Positions 6,454 to 13,058 of a stretch of 13,058 bases of DNA are shown here, in pieces. The translations under genes and the position numbers were made by a program. The first letter of the stretch is position 1. Each line of letters opens with the position of its first letter. Source of the DNA: Bacillota bacterium (GTDB lineage: Bacteria; Bacillota; Clostridia; Lachnospirales; Lachnospiraceae); assembly GCA_023415475.1 (NCBI GenBank), contig JAEZKL010000062.1, positions 1 to 13,058 of the forward strand, read 5' to 3'. The notes beneath the pieces are model-generated. The model was not told the origin of the DNA and ran no database searches. It saw nothing but the letters and a program-made list of their open reading frames with translations.

Positions 6454-9078
6454 ATGTATATTTACAACAAAAGAAGCATAATGAAGGGCTTTATTGCTAG
6501 CCTGGTGATGGTGGTAATTATTCTGTCACTAGCTCTAACTAATGTAGCATCAATTGCTGAAGCAGCAAGCGTACCAGAGATTTCTAAAAAGTCCAGGACA
6601 ATTCTTATAGGCAATAGGTATAACCTGAACATTAATAATAAGATTAAGGGATCAACCTATAAGTGGAAGTCCAGTAATGAAGATATTGCAACAGTAGATA
6701 ACCGAGGCTTTGTGACAGGTGTAAGTAAAGGAAAGACAGTAATAACCTGTACGATAAAGGCACCCAAGGAAACTTACAAGGTAAGCTCTACTGTTACAAT
6801 TAGGAAGCCAGCGGAAGAATTTGAGATCAATAATAAGGTTTCTTTATTAAATGTAGGTCAGCATTATGACCTTAACAGAGATTTGTATCCAAAGGACTCC
6901 AATGACCTAACTAGTTGGTCAACTAGTGATGAATCAATTGCTAAACCTGATGCAAAAGGTAAGTTTACAGCATTAAAAGAGGGGACTGTTACCATTACAG
7001 GAACAACTCTTAGCAAAAAATCAGATCATGTAACAATTAAAGTTGTTGATGAAGCAGGAACTGTTACCACACAGGAAGAGCTAAATGAGTATCTAGATAG
7101 TGGTGTTGGTTTAATAACAATTAAGACCGATAATGAGGTGGAACTATCCATTCCTGAAGGTGACTACAGCAAGCAGACCTTAGTAGTAGATGCTCCAAAG
7201 GCTGAGGTTACTAATAAGGGTGTATTTAAATCCATTGAGATTATAAATATTAAGCCTAATACTTGGTATGAGCAGGCAACAGCTAATGCAATAAATGTAA
7301 GTGGACCCAACGCAAGGGTTGTGGTAGATGCTAATTCAGAGGTATCAATTATTAGTAGCGGAACAGGATTAACCATCATTAATAATGGTGTAATAAGCGG
7401 ACTGACATTAGATTCAGATGCTACAGTTAATATTGAGGGAAGCGGGACAGCACCGATTCCTGTAACTGCTAATATAGCTAATGCTAGCATAACAACTAGT
7501 GTACCGGTTAATTTAACCTGTAATCAGAAAATTACACTTACCATTCTTCCGGGAGCTGAAGCAAGCACAGTGACGGTTGAAAGTGAAGAATTTATTCCTA
7601 TTATACTAGGAACAGGTAGTATAACTGTTGTTATTGGAAGTGGCGAGAATGCTGTTACAAGAACAATAATAGCTACACCTATCGAAAGCTCAGGTGGAGG
7701 ATATAGTGGTAATATTCCAGTAGACAATGTAAATGTAAGTGCTATTAGTGTTACTGGAGCTGACGGAGCAACAACAATAACCACAGGTAATGGCACATTG
7801 CAGATGACAGCAGCTGTAACACCGGCAAATGCGAGTAACAAGGCGGTTACATGGTCTGTTGTTAATGGTACAGGCTCAGCAACAATTAGTGCTGATGGCG
7901 TGTTACAAGCATTAACAAATGGAACTGTCACAGTAAGAGCAACATCAGTAAGTACACCATCAGTTAGTGGTACAGCGGTGATTACAATTTCTGAACAAAT
8001 ACCACCAGCATATGCATCAACAGATTTCAAAGCAGGAGACTTTGATGTATTAGTAGATTTTGGTACAGAAGAAACCGTAGCAATCGCAGATCTTGCTCAA
8101 AAAGTAGAAGTAGTTGGAACGCTTGGTGAAATAGGAAAAGCAACAATAGCTTGGACAATAGCTGATTTTGTTGCAAACACAGCGGGAAACTATACAGCTA
8201 CAGGTGTATTAACATTGCCAGCTGGCTGGACAGGAAGCCCTGCTAATTTAACAGCTACCGTTACGGTAGATGAAGCAATACCAGCAACTAAATACTTATT
8301 AACCCTAACAGGAGATAATATTTCATCAGAGCCTGGAGCTGGAATGATTGACGAGAATACAGAAGTAACCGTAACAGTAGCCCCAGCAACAGGTCAGCAT
8401 GTAGCAATCTTCACAGTAGGCGGAGAAGATAAGAAGGCTGAATTGGCAACTGGCACGCCTAATCAGTACACCTTCACAATTACTACCGATACAACAGTAG
8501 CAGTAACTTATGAAGCAGATCCAATGCCAGGGGCGCAAACAGAGCTTGCTAAGATTACAGATGAAGCTTTAAAATACCTACCGTTAGGAACAGCGAATAC
8601 AGAAGCGGGAGTGAAAGCAGCCCTATTAGTTCTTGCGAATGATTTAGTAGACTCTCACTATAATGTGACTGTGACAGCAACTACTACAAGTTACAACGAT
8701 GTAACATTTACATGGGTAGGTAGTTTCACGGTAACAGATACTATTAACCCTGTGAACACAGCGACAGATGTAAGTGGCAGAACAATTGTAGTAACGATAG
8801 CGGTAGGAAATGAGATTCGGTCAGTAGAAAAACTTGCTGACATTAACGTAGCAAACGGAACACAATTAGTATCTGTTGACTGGCCAGAAAAAGTAGAAGT
8901 AACCTTAGCTGATGGAAGTAAAATATATTTAACAATAACCTGGAAAATAGGAACACCAGAATATAATGATGGTAAAACAGCCGGAACCTATGTATTTGAA
9001 GGAACTTTGGATTTAGTAGATGGAATAGCTAACACAGGCGATATCAAAGCAACAGTAAATGTGATTGTAGCACCTTAA
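6454..9078 (+). CDS. large secreted bacterial Ig-like (Big_2/Big_4) domain protein
   Basis: An 874-residue protein; AGGAG (6441-6445) lies 8 bases before the ATG. Residues 1-38 are a signal peptide with basic start, hydrophobic core and AEA|AS cleavage near residue 37. Ig-like Big_2 domains cover about 40-118 (WKSSNEDIATVDNRGFVTGV) and 122-198 (WSTSDESIAKPD). Residues about 203-408 form a long beta-rich region with short repeating strands, possibly a beta-helix. A Gly/Ser hinge (about 412-420) leads to a third Big_2 (425-513, WSVVNGTGSATISADGVLQA). A Big_4-like repeat (519-608), an InlB-B-like repeat ending YTFTITTDTTVAVTYE (613-688), and a last Big_4 domain (about 779-874, VTLADGSKIYLTITWK) follow. 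No LPXTG, SLH or catalytic motif is seen, so how it attaches to the cell is unclear. A surface adhesin or carbohydrate-associated role is plausible, not shown. Confidence 0.85.
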   Translation: MYIYNKRSIMKGFIASLVMVVIILSLALTNVASIAEAASVPEISKKSRTILIGNRYNLNINNKIKGSTYKWKSSNEDIATVDNRGFVTGVSKGKTVITCTIKAPKETYKVSSTVTIRKPAEEFEINNKVSLLNVGQHYDLNRDLYPKDSNDLTSWSTSDESIAKPDAKGKFTALKEGTVTITGTTLSKKSDHVTIKVVDEAGTVTTQEELNEYLDSGVGLITIKTDNEVELSIPEGDYSKQTLVVDAPKAEVTNKGVFKSIEIINIKPNTWYEQATANAINVSGPNARVVVDANSEVSIISSGTGLTIINNGVISGLTLDSDATVNIEGSGTAPIPVTANIANASITTSVPVNLTCNQKITLTILPGAEASTVTVESEEFIPIILGTGSITVVIGSGENAVTRTIIATPIESSGGGYSGNIPVDNVNVSAISVTGADGATTITTGNGTLQMTAAVTPANASNKAVTWSVVNGTGSATISADGVLQALTNGTVTVRATSVSTPSVSGTAVITISEQIPPAYASTDFKAGDFDVLVDFGTEETVAIADLAQKVEVVGTLGEIGKATIAWTIADFVANTAGNYTATGVLTLPAGWTGSPANLTATVTVDEAIPATKYLLTLTGDNISSEPGAGMIDENTEVTVTVAPATGQHVAIFTVGGEDKKAELATGTPNQYTFTITTDTTVAVTYEADPMPGAQTELAKITDEALKYLPLGTANTEAGVKAALLVLANDLVDSHYNVTVTATTTSYNDVTFTWVGSFTVTDTINPVNTATDVSGRTIVVTIAVGNEIRSVEKLADINVANGTQLVSVDWPEKVEVTLADGSKIYLTITWKIGTPEYNDGKTAGTYVFEGTLDLVDGIANTGDIKATVNVIVAP

Positions 9079-9234
9079 GCTTTTGCAATGTACTCAGATA
9101 ACGGATATGATACTGTAATTACAGATCAAGCTTTAAATGCTGGAGGACCTGATATTGTTTATACCAAGGTAACTTCACAGGGTGGATACAACATTACATA
9201 CTATGCAGTAACAATCAACAGAGCGGGTGCATAA
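9079..9234 (+). pseudogene. in-frame 51-codon continuation of the Ig-like protein beyond its stop
   Basis: Directly after the TAA at 9076-9078 the same frame stays open for 51 codons to a TAA at 9232-9234, beginning AFAMYSDNGYDTVITDQALN and ending YYAVTINRAGA. The composition (beta-rich, G/T/Y/N) suits an extracellular domain like the preceding ones, and it has no start codon or binding site of its own that would suggest a separate gene. The simplest reading is that the ancestral protein was longer and a nonsense change or domain-level recombination cut it; read-through of the single TAA is a less likely alternative. Confidence 0.5.
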
Positions 9235-9272
9235 CAACCAATAACCCATAACTAAGAAAAACTCCTAGCAAA

Positions 9273-9305
9273 CCTTAAAAGCAATACGCTTCTTAAGGAG
9301 GTTCT
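9273..9305 (+). terminator. terminator-like hairpin after the Ig-like protein gene
   Basis: CCTTAA-AAGC (9273-9282) pairs with GCTT-C-TTAAGG (9288-9298), 10 bp with one bulged C and an AATAC loop, followed by AGGTTCTTTC. The T-run is interrupted, so strength is uncertain. It lies 39 bases after the distal TAA at 9234. Confidence 0.45.
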
Positions 9306-9333
9306 TTCTGGACTTTGGGTATTGTATGACATA

Positions 9334-9374
9334 AAAATGCGCTGGTAGCATAATATAATCTGCCAGCGCATTTT
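9334..9374. terminator. bidirectional terminator hairpin
   Basis: AAAATGCGCTGG (9334-9345) is the exact reverse complement of CCAGCGCATTTT (9363-9374), a 12-bp stem with a 17-base loop. T-runs flank both sides (ATTTTTAT on the minus strand). It would serve transcripts arriving from the Ig-like gene on the plus strand and from the minus-strand remnants on its right. A 60-codon minus-strand frame (9293-9475) runs through this stem and so is unlikely to be a functional gene as it stands. Confidence 0.7.
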
Positions 9375-9550
9375 ATAATAACTTCACTATCCTCATATTT
9401 CTTCAAAAATGCTTCCAGCCTATCCGTCTCATCGCCCATTATAGTACCATGAAATTCTTTGAAAATATATTCCACCCGACCAGCTACTGGACATCGGAAT
9501 GGAAATTAGTTCATATTCATTATTCGAGTATGCCTGTTTCCGGCGAAAGA

Positions 9551-9688
9551 CTAGAACAGTTTTACTTGCCATTGCTCTCCATCTATGACACAAAGGAATT
9601 CTGATAACTCTTCTGTTTCGGGTAGGTGCCTGTCAAGCGTATACCAAAATTCTCTATCTTGTTCCTCTAGATATCTTATCTGAAACAT
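9551..9688 (-). pseudogene. N-terminal fragment resembling a GNAT acetyltransferase
   Basis: On the minus strand ATG at 9688-9686, preceded by AAGGGGGAAC, opens 45 codons reading MFQIRYLEEQDREFWYTLDR, then HLPETEELSEF, and stops at TAG (9553-9551). The N-terminus resembles, from memory, a clostridial GNAT subfamily starting M(F)(Q/E)(I/V)RYLEEKDKEFWY.LD.HLPE; after that the match is lost. Farther left on the same strand (9475 down to about 9375) another frame reads MEYIFKEFHGTIMGDETDRL, which looks protein-like but is unassigned. The stretch 9375-9805 thus appears to be minus-strand gene debris; I see no intact gene in it. Confidence 0.45.
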
Positions 9689-9805
9689 GTTTGTTCCCCC
9701 TTCTCAATTCTTAATGCCTCTTCAATTAAGGAAAGGTATATTCTTAGAATACCGTTCTAATCTCTCTTCCAGTGTTCCGGTATGCAATTTAATATAACTA
9801 TATAA

Positions 9806-9871
9806 GAGGCTCTAAAAGCCTGTAAATGCGTTAGTTATGCGTTTTACAAGGTTTTTAGGGTTTCTTTTTTT
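9806..9871 (+). repeat. hairpin-terminator element, copy B
   Basis: It begins GAGGCT and contains TAAAAGCCTGTAAATGCG (9813-9830), mirrored by TATGCGTTTTACAAGG then TTTTTA (9836-9857), giving a long imperfect hairpin, then TTTCTTTTTTT. Aligned with copy A at 4466-4529 it shares GAGGCT, the ATGCGTTA block and the final T-run at the same spacing. The first half, AAAAGCCTGTAAAT (9814-9827), is repeated exactly at 11949-11962. Between here and the abiEi promoter (9872-10005) I see only A/T-rich sequence. Confidence 0.6.
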
Positions 9872-10005
9872 GCGTATCAAACATTGATGAGCAACGTTGT
9901 AAATGTCAATATAAAATCGGTACCTATAAAATGGGATTTTATTGCAATGGTTTAAAATAGAGATAAAAAAGTCTTCAAACAACCTAAAATATACAAAAAA
10001 TAAAC

Positions 10006-10033
10006 TTGCAATATTCTTAAGATATGATAATAT
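10006..10033 (+). promoter_or_regulatory. sigma-A promoter of the abiE locus
   Basis: TTGCAA (10006-10011) and TAATAT (10028-10033) are 16 bases apart, with TG at 10025-10026 forming an extended -10 (TGATAATAT). The start of transcription would be near 10040, about 50 bases before the abiEi start. Confidence 0.6.
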
Positions 10034-10054
10034 GGTTTATAAATAGAGAAAAAC

Positions 10055-10070
10055 AGTTTATATATGAACT
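10055..10070. promoter_or_regulatory. candidate AbiEi operator palindrome
   Basis: AGTTTATATATGAACT matches its own reverse complement at 14 of 16 positions. It lies between the predicted transcription start and the start codon; GTTTATA also occurs once upstream (10035-10041). AbiEi antitoxins of studied systems repress their own promoters by binding inverted repeats, so this is the obvious candidate site here; binding is inferred. Confidence 0.4.
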
Positions 10071-10091
10071 ATAATTGATTGAAGGTAAACG

Positions 10092-10865
10092 GTGAGTGAA
10101 ATGAATTTATATTTTGAATTAATGCAGATACCAGTATTTACAATGGAAGATGTTTGTAAGTATTACGAAAAAATTGAAAGTGCACGTTCGGCAGTTAAGC
10201 GTCTCATAAAACAAGGAACGATAGTTAAAATACGAAATAATATGTATACCTGTATCAGTGGAGAGACCGGAGCTCCTATTGCCAATCGATTTCAAATTGC
10301 CAGTAGTATCACACCAACATCATATGTTTCATACCATACAGCAATGGAGTATTATGGAGTGGCTGATCAGGTCTACTATGAAGTATATGTTTCTTCAGAG
10401 ACAAAATTTCAAACATTTGATTTTTCTGGCTATTCTTATCAATGTGTTTTGGCGAAATGTAAGCAAGGAATTGAAACTGTAAAGTATAGTGGAGGTATTA
10501 AAGTGACGGATAAAGAGCGCACTTTGGTAGACTGTATTAAGGCTGTGGAGAAAATATCGGGATTAGAAGAAACGATGGCGACTGTCCAAGGACTGTATAA
10601 TTTACAGGAGAAAAAAATATTACAGTACTTAGAAGAGTATAATAATCAATTTCTGTATCAGAAAATGGGCTTTCTGCTATCAAGTATAAAGACACAACTT
10701 GGTTTGTCAGATGCTTTTTTTGAAGTGTGCAAGAAAAAGATTGGTAAAAGTAAACGGTATTTAATCAAGGATTCCAGTGATGTGGTATATGATAACGTTT
10801 GGAAAATCATTGCCCCAAAGAACATCACACATATAAAGAACGGAGACGAGATGATAAATGATTGA
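10092..10865 (+). CDS. abiEi: AbiEi-family type IV antitoxin / transcriptional repressor
   Basis: A 257-residue protein. The start is GTG at 10092 with AAGG (10082-10085) six bases upstream; ATG at 10101 is an alternative three codons in. Residues about 9-55 (FTMEDVCKYYEKIESARSAV, then KRLIKQGTIVKIRNNMYTCI) form the winged helix-turn-helix typical of AbiEi antitoxins. The middle (TPTSYVSYHTAMEYYGVADQ, VTDKERTLVDCIKAVEKISG) matches the AbiEi C-terminal region. In known systems AbiEi represses the operon and counteracts the AbiEii nucleotidyltransferase toxin, in type IV fashion without a stable complex; the systems abort phage infection or stabilise replicons. The reading frame is intact, has its own promoter and a nearby palindrome, and its 3' end overlaps the start region of the broken abiEii. 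It may now act only as a repressor or as protection against related toxins. Confidence 0.85.
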   Translation: MSEMNLYFELMQIPVFTMEDVCKYYEKIESARSAVKRLIKQGTIVKIRNNMYTCISGETGAPIANRFQIASSITPTSYVSYHTAMEYYGVADQVYYEVYVSSETKFQTFDFSGYSYQCVLAKCKQGIETVKYSGGIKVTDKERTLVDCIKAVEKISGLEETMATVQGLYNLQEKKILQYLEEYNNQFLYQKMGFLLSSIKTQLGLSDAFFEVCKKKIGKSKRYLIKDSSDVVYDNVWKIIAPKNITHIKNGDEMIND

Positions 10866-11692
10866 ATATATAATAAAGCACAAATCGGACGGATTGCAAC
10901 TAATAATGGTTTTGTCCGAGATACGTTTGAAAAGGTACTTCGGTTAAAGGAAATATTAAAATTCATTAATGAACATTACTATCTACAAGAACATATTTTA
11001 CTAAAAGGTGGAACAGCAATAAACATGACGGTATTTAATCTCCCGAGGCTTTCGGTTGATATAGATTTGGATTTCGTACCAAACTATAATCGTGAAGATG
11101 TGGGTCTTGCACGAGAAAAAATAACGCAAATACTTAAGGAATATATGTCACAGGAAGGCTATCAGGTTTCTCCGGCGTCAAGATTTAGCTTTAGTTTAGA
11201 TGCATTTCATTTTCAATATCAGAATGCAGGTGGAAATCGAGATAGTATTAAAATTGAAATAAATTATTCATTGAGAACACATATCTTTGAACCAGTAAAG
11301 TGCAAAATACTAACTAATATTTTTGATGACGAGATGGAAGTTCTTACTCTTGCACCTATGGAAATATTTTCGGCAAAGGCAAATGCACTAATGAGCAGAG
11401 CAGCTGCTAGGGATTTGTATGATTTTAATAACATGGAGTATTATGGTCTGTTTGGTGAGTCAGAGACTTGTTCCCGGTACTTAGAAAAAAAGATAACTTT
11501 GATTTGGATGAAAGAAAGAAACGGGCTAAAAGATACATCAAGGAACTTATGATTGTTACTCCTGAGGAGATGGAATATATGAATGCATTCGAAAATAAAG
11601 AGTACAAGCCAGAACTTTTATTTGATAATAAGAAGATTATTGAACGGGTAAAAGAGCATCCGATGGCAATGTGGAAGATGAAACATGAATAA
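10858..11692 (+). pseudogene. abiEii: AbiEii-family nucleotidyltransferase toxin, disrupted
   Basis: The expected ATG (10858, ATGATTGAATAT) overlaps the end of abiEi but is out of frame with the toxin. The toxin frame begins right after the abiEi TGA (from 10866: NKAQIGRIATNNGFVRDTF) and has no ATG, GTG or TTG before 11025, so a small deletion in the TA-rich start is likely. The frame carries LLKGGTAINMTVFNLPRLSV then DIDLDF, the nucleotidyltransferase GG...DxD motif, and KANALMSRAAARDLYDFNN, the conserved lysine/arginine segment. After GLFGES the proper frame is lost near 11457; it resumes one frame over as LFPVLRKKDNFDLDERKKRA through MAMWKMKHE to TAA 11692. Relatives I recall have about 40-50 more residues at that junction, so an out-of-frame internal deletion is inferred. 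A functional toxin is unlikely, though a start at 11025 would still give a 175-residue product lacking the GG part of the motif. Confidence 0.75.
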
Positions 11693-11843
11693 ATGATAAA
11701 GCTAGTCCGACGGAGAGGTGTTAGATGTATTTGAAGCTTTAAATACTGACACTAAAAGCTGTGTCAAAATCATATTTTATAAATACTACATTTCTCCGAA
11801 AGCCACTGTTTATCTATGATTGAAAGATATACTTTAACAGAAC

Positions 11844-11926
11844 TTCGCAAAGCACATGGGCAACTAATCCAAAGAATTATAATGCAACTTCCTCTGGGAA
11901 GATTGCAAAGCAGATGGGTAACTAAT
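11844..11926 (+). repeat. two imperfect direct repeats resembling the tsf 3' end
   Basis: Copy 1 (11844-11868) and copy 2 (11902-11926) are 25 bases long with 4 mismatches, sharing GCAAAGCA.ATGGG.AACTAAT. Copy 2 matches the last bases of tsf (4416-4440) at about 20 of 25 positions and reads IAKQMGN-stop in one frame, against VAKQMGV-stop in EF-Ts. AACTTC also precedes both the tsf end and each copy at similar distance. Confidence 0.45.
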
Positions 11927-11948
11927 TAATAATATTATATAATATTAG

Positions 11949-11962
11949 AAAAGCCTGTAAAT
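11949..11962 (+). repeat. fragment (copy C) of the hairpin element
   Basis: AAAAGCCTGTAAAT is identical to 9814-9827 of copy B; the rest of the hairpin (second arm and T-run) is missing, and CCAGTGTTTTGG follows. A perfect 16-bp palindrome, AATATTATATAATATT, lies immediately upstream at 11931-11946. Confidence 0.45.
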
Positions 11963-12017
11963 CCAGTGTTTTGGTGTGCTTCCCGTCAAGAAGACAAATG
12001 AAATAACAAAAATTATT

Positions 12018-12128
12018 TTAGTTTATGGTGAAATTCATTGGTGTTAGTTCGCCTAACTTTCTTTGAGGACCTTCATTGTAAGATACCTTCTGATCGTGAA
12101 TCACATATAATTGGTTTTTGAAAGCAGC
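12018..12128 (-). pseudogene. remnant of an IS3-family transposase (OrfB) C-terminus
   Basis: On the minus strand 36 codons read ...VIHDQKVSYNEGPQRKLGEL, then TPMNFTIN, and stop at 12020-12018. The pattern YN..RpQ.kLg.lTP..F is the usual end of IS3-family OrfB integrase-type transposases. There is no catalytic DDE portion, no intact inverted repeat and a stop just upstream, so only a decayed tail is left. The assignment is by motif recall. Confidence 0.45.
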
Positions 12129-12289
12129 TTAAGAGCATAGGAAGATTCGTTATTGGTATTACATAATTAATTTAGCAATAAATAGGTGATGCTTAGCAAG
12201 TGATAGGAAGAAAAATAGTGAAAAATAGGTTACATTTTATATAAATGAATATAAATAGAAAACAGAGGATTTGGGAGGCATTTGTTTAG

Positions 12290-13058
12290 ATGAAGAAAGT
12301 AATGAATAGTAAGCTAATATGGGTAATAATTCCATTGGTTGCAGTAATACTTCTTGGTATATTGGTAGGAATAATGATGAAAGAAAAGCCTGAAACATCC
12401 CAAAGAGAAACAGTTAAAGTAGAAGAACCGGAAACAACACAGGCAGTAGTAGAGACAAAAACAGGAAAAGACGCTGAACCAGGAAAAGATGCAGAACCAG
12501 GAAAAGACGCAGAACCAGGTTCTTATGAGGAGTTAGATGAACTTTATAAGAATTATTTTATGATGGGAACTGCTTGTGAAGCAATTGATCATTGGAATAA
12601 CAAGTTGGCGGAAATTGGTAATCCGGATAAAGAAGCATTAATCAGCAAAATGTATCAAACAATTACATTCGGGAATGAATTTAAACCGGCATATAATTTT
12701 GATGCTTCATCGGAAACCTTATTCAAAGTTAATCGCGCTGCGAAAGAATTACTTGATTGGGCCAAGGAAAATGGTGTGGCAGTTCGAGGACACACCTTAT
12801 TATGGCATAGTCAAAACAATCCATCTATTTTCGCAAAGGATTTCAAAGCGTATTCGAATGGAAAATTGACTACACGTGATACAGATGTTTTGGATGAAGA
12901 TTGCCTTGTTAGTCGTGAAGTTTTACTGGATCGATTAAAAGCATACATATATGGAGTATTGGAGTATACTTATCAGAATGGTTATGCAGACATTATATAT
13001 GCATGGGATGTGGTAAATGAAGCAAGTGATGAGAGCCAGCCGGATGGTTTACGCCGCA
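12290..13058 (+). CDS. membrane-anchored GH10 endo-1,4-beta-xylanase (3' truncated by the window)
   Basis: The frame is open from ATG 12290 to the window end, 256 codons. GGGAGG (12273-12278) is 11 bases upstream. Residues about 9-28 (LIWVIIPLVAVILLGILVGI) are one membrane helix without a clear cleavage site, so the enzyme is probably anchored outside the cell. Residues 35-82 are a Pro/Glu/Thr linker with three GKDAEP repeats (59-76). The GH10 barrel starts near residue 88 (FMMGTACEAID) and shows FGNEFKPAYNF, the substrate-site segment VRGHTLLWHSQ (about 166-176), and YAWDVVNEA with the acid/base Glu at residue 244. The nucleophile Glu and C-terminal barrel lie beyond the window. It should cut beta-1,4-xylan internally. 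It stands alone on the plus strand after transposon debris; there is no neighbouring polysaccharide gene in view. Confidence 0.92.
   Translation, partial: MKKVMNSKLIWVIIPLVAVILLGILVGIMMKEKPETSQRETVKVEEPETTQAVVETKTGKDAEPGKDAEPGKDAEPGSYEELDELYKNYFMMGTACEAIDHWNNKLAEIGNPDKEALISKMYQTITFGNEFKPAYNFDASSETLFKVNRAAKELLDWAKENGVAVRGHTLLWHSQNNPSIFAKDFKAYSNGKLTTRDTDVLDEDCLVSREVLLDRLKAYIYGVLEYTYQNGYADIIYAWDVVNEASDESQPDGLRR
12464..12517 (+). repeat. three 18-bp tandem repeats in the xylanase linker
   Basis: Units at 12464-12481, 12482-12499 and 12500-12517 follow GGAAAAGAYGCWGAACCA, with at most two differences between any two, and encode GKDAEP three times. Because the unit is a multiple of three, gain or loss of copies would only change the length of the stalk between the membrane and the catalytic domain. 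Confidence 0.9.

Larger units (their letters stand above)
11693..12289. other. intergenic debris between abiEii and the xylanase gene
   Basis: No intact gene. It holds TGACAC/GTGTCAAA (11747-11768), two tsf-tail-like repeats (11844-11926), a perfect palindrome AATATTATATAATATT (11931-11946), a fragment of the hairpin element (11949-11962) and a minus-strand transposase remnant (12018-12128). A 37-codon frame at 11816-11929 lacks a ribosome binding site. The last 160 bases are A/T-rich and should contain the xylanase promoter, but I found no well-spaced -35/-10 pair. Confidence 0.6.

Noticed and set aside
7164..8030. Two long minus-strand frames (7164-7490 and 7524-8030)
   Set aside because: They are antisense to the Ig-like protein; their hydrophobic, T/V/P-rich composition is the mirror of its Thr/Val/Gly-rich codons and they lack binding sites.
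9293..9475. Minus-strand 60-codon frame starting MEYIFKEFHG
   Set aside because: The first 40 codons look protein-like, but the frame runs through the bidirectional terminator stem at 9334-9374 and has no ribosome binding site; treated as debris, not a gene.
11816..11929. 37-codon frame MIERYTLTELRKAHGQ...
   Set aside because: No ribosome binding site, and it is made of the two direct repeats read in different frames.
1..13058. CRISPR arrays, tRNA and rRNA genes
   Set aside because: I saw no regularly spaced repeats, cloverleaf sequence or rRNA-like conserved sequence on either strand.

Overview
The window looks like chromosomal DNA from a motile, anaerobic, plant-fibre-degrading Firmicute of the Lachnospiraceae type (Clostridium phytofermentans-like). 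The grounds are low to moderate GC, AGA-rich arginine usage, strong GGAGG ribosome binding sites, the tail of a flagellar operon running into rpsB-tsf, and a GH10 xylanase at the right edge. The species is an inference from recalled gene content and was not searched.

Left part (1-4530) is core genome, all on the plus strand. It opens with the 3' end of a FapA/DUF342 gene. Three small genes follow: a charged, soluble hypothetical; a membrane-anchored coiled-coil protein of DUF6115 type in the position SwrB occupies in Bacillus; and a membrane-anchored protein with only the LysM-like N-terminal module of YceG/MltG. A near-perfect 17-bp terminator closes this unit. A consensus extended -10 promoter then starts a structured leader and rpsB-tsf (ribosomal protein S2 and EF-Ts), which ends in a hairpin terminator.

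Middle part (4530-12290) is accessory and full of decay. Next to tsf lie short remnants resembling the C-terminus of an RlmD-type rRNA methyltransferase and of a GNAT acetyltransferase, then a nucleotidyltransferase gene broken by two single-base frameshifts. A GC-rich palindromic block follows. Next is a large secreted protein built of bacterial Ig-like domains; it stops at a TAA, yet the same frame stays open for 51 more codons. Minus-strand debris and terminators follow, then an AbiE-type toxin-antitoxin locus with an intact AbiEi antitoxin gene and a broken AbiEii toxin gene. A probable IS3-family transposase tail lies before the right-hand gene.

A related hairpin element occurs just after tsf (4466-4529), before abiEi (9806-9871) and, as a fragment, after abiEii (11949-11962). 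Two short sequences at 11844-11926 resemble the 3' end of tsf. Together these suggest an accessory block assembled at the tsf 3' end from segments bounded by related elements. This is a hypothesis, not a demonstrated mobile element.

Right edge (12290-13058) holds the N-terminal two thirds or so of a membrane-anchored GH10 endo-xylanase, cut by the window end.
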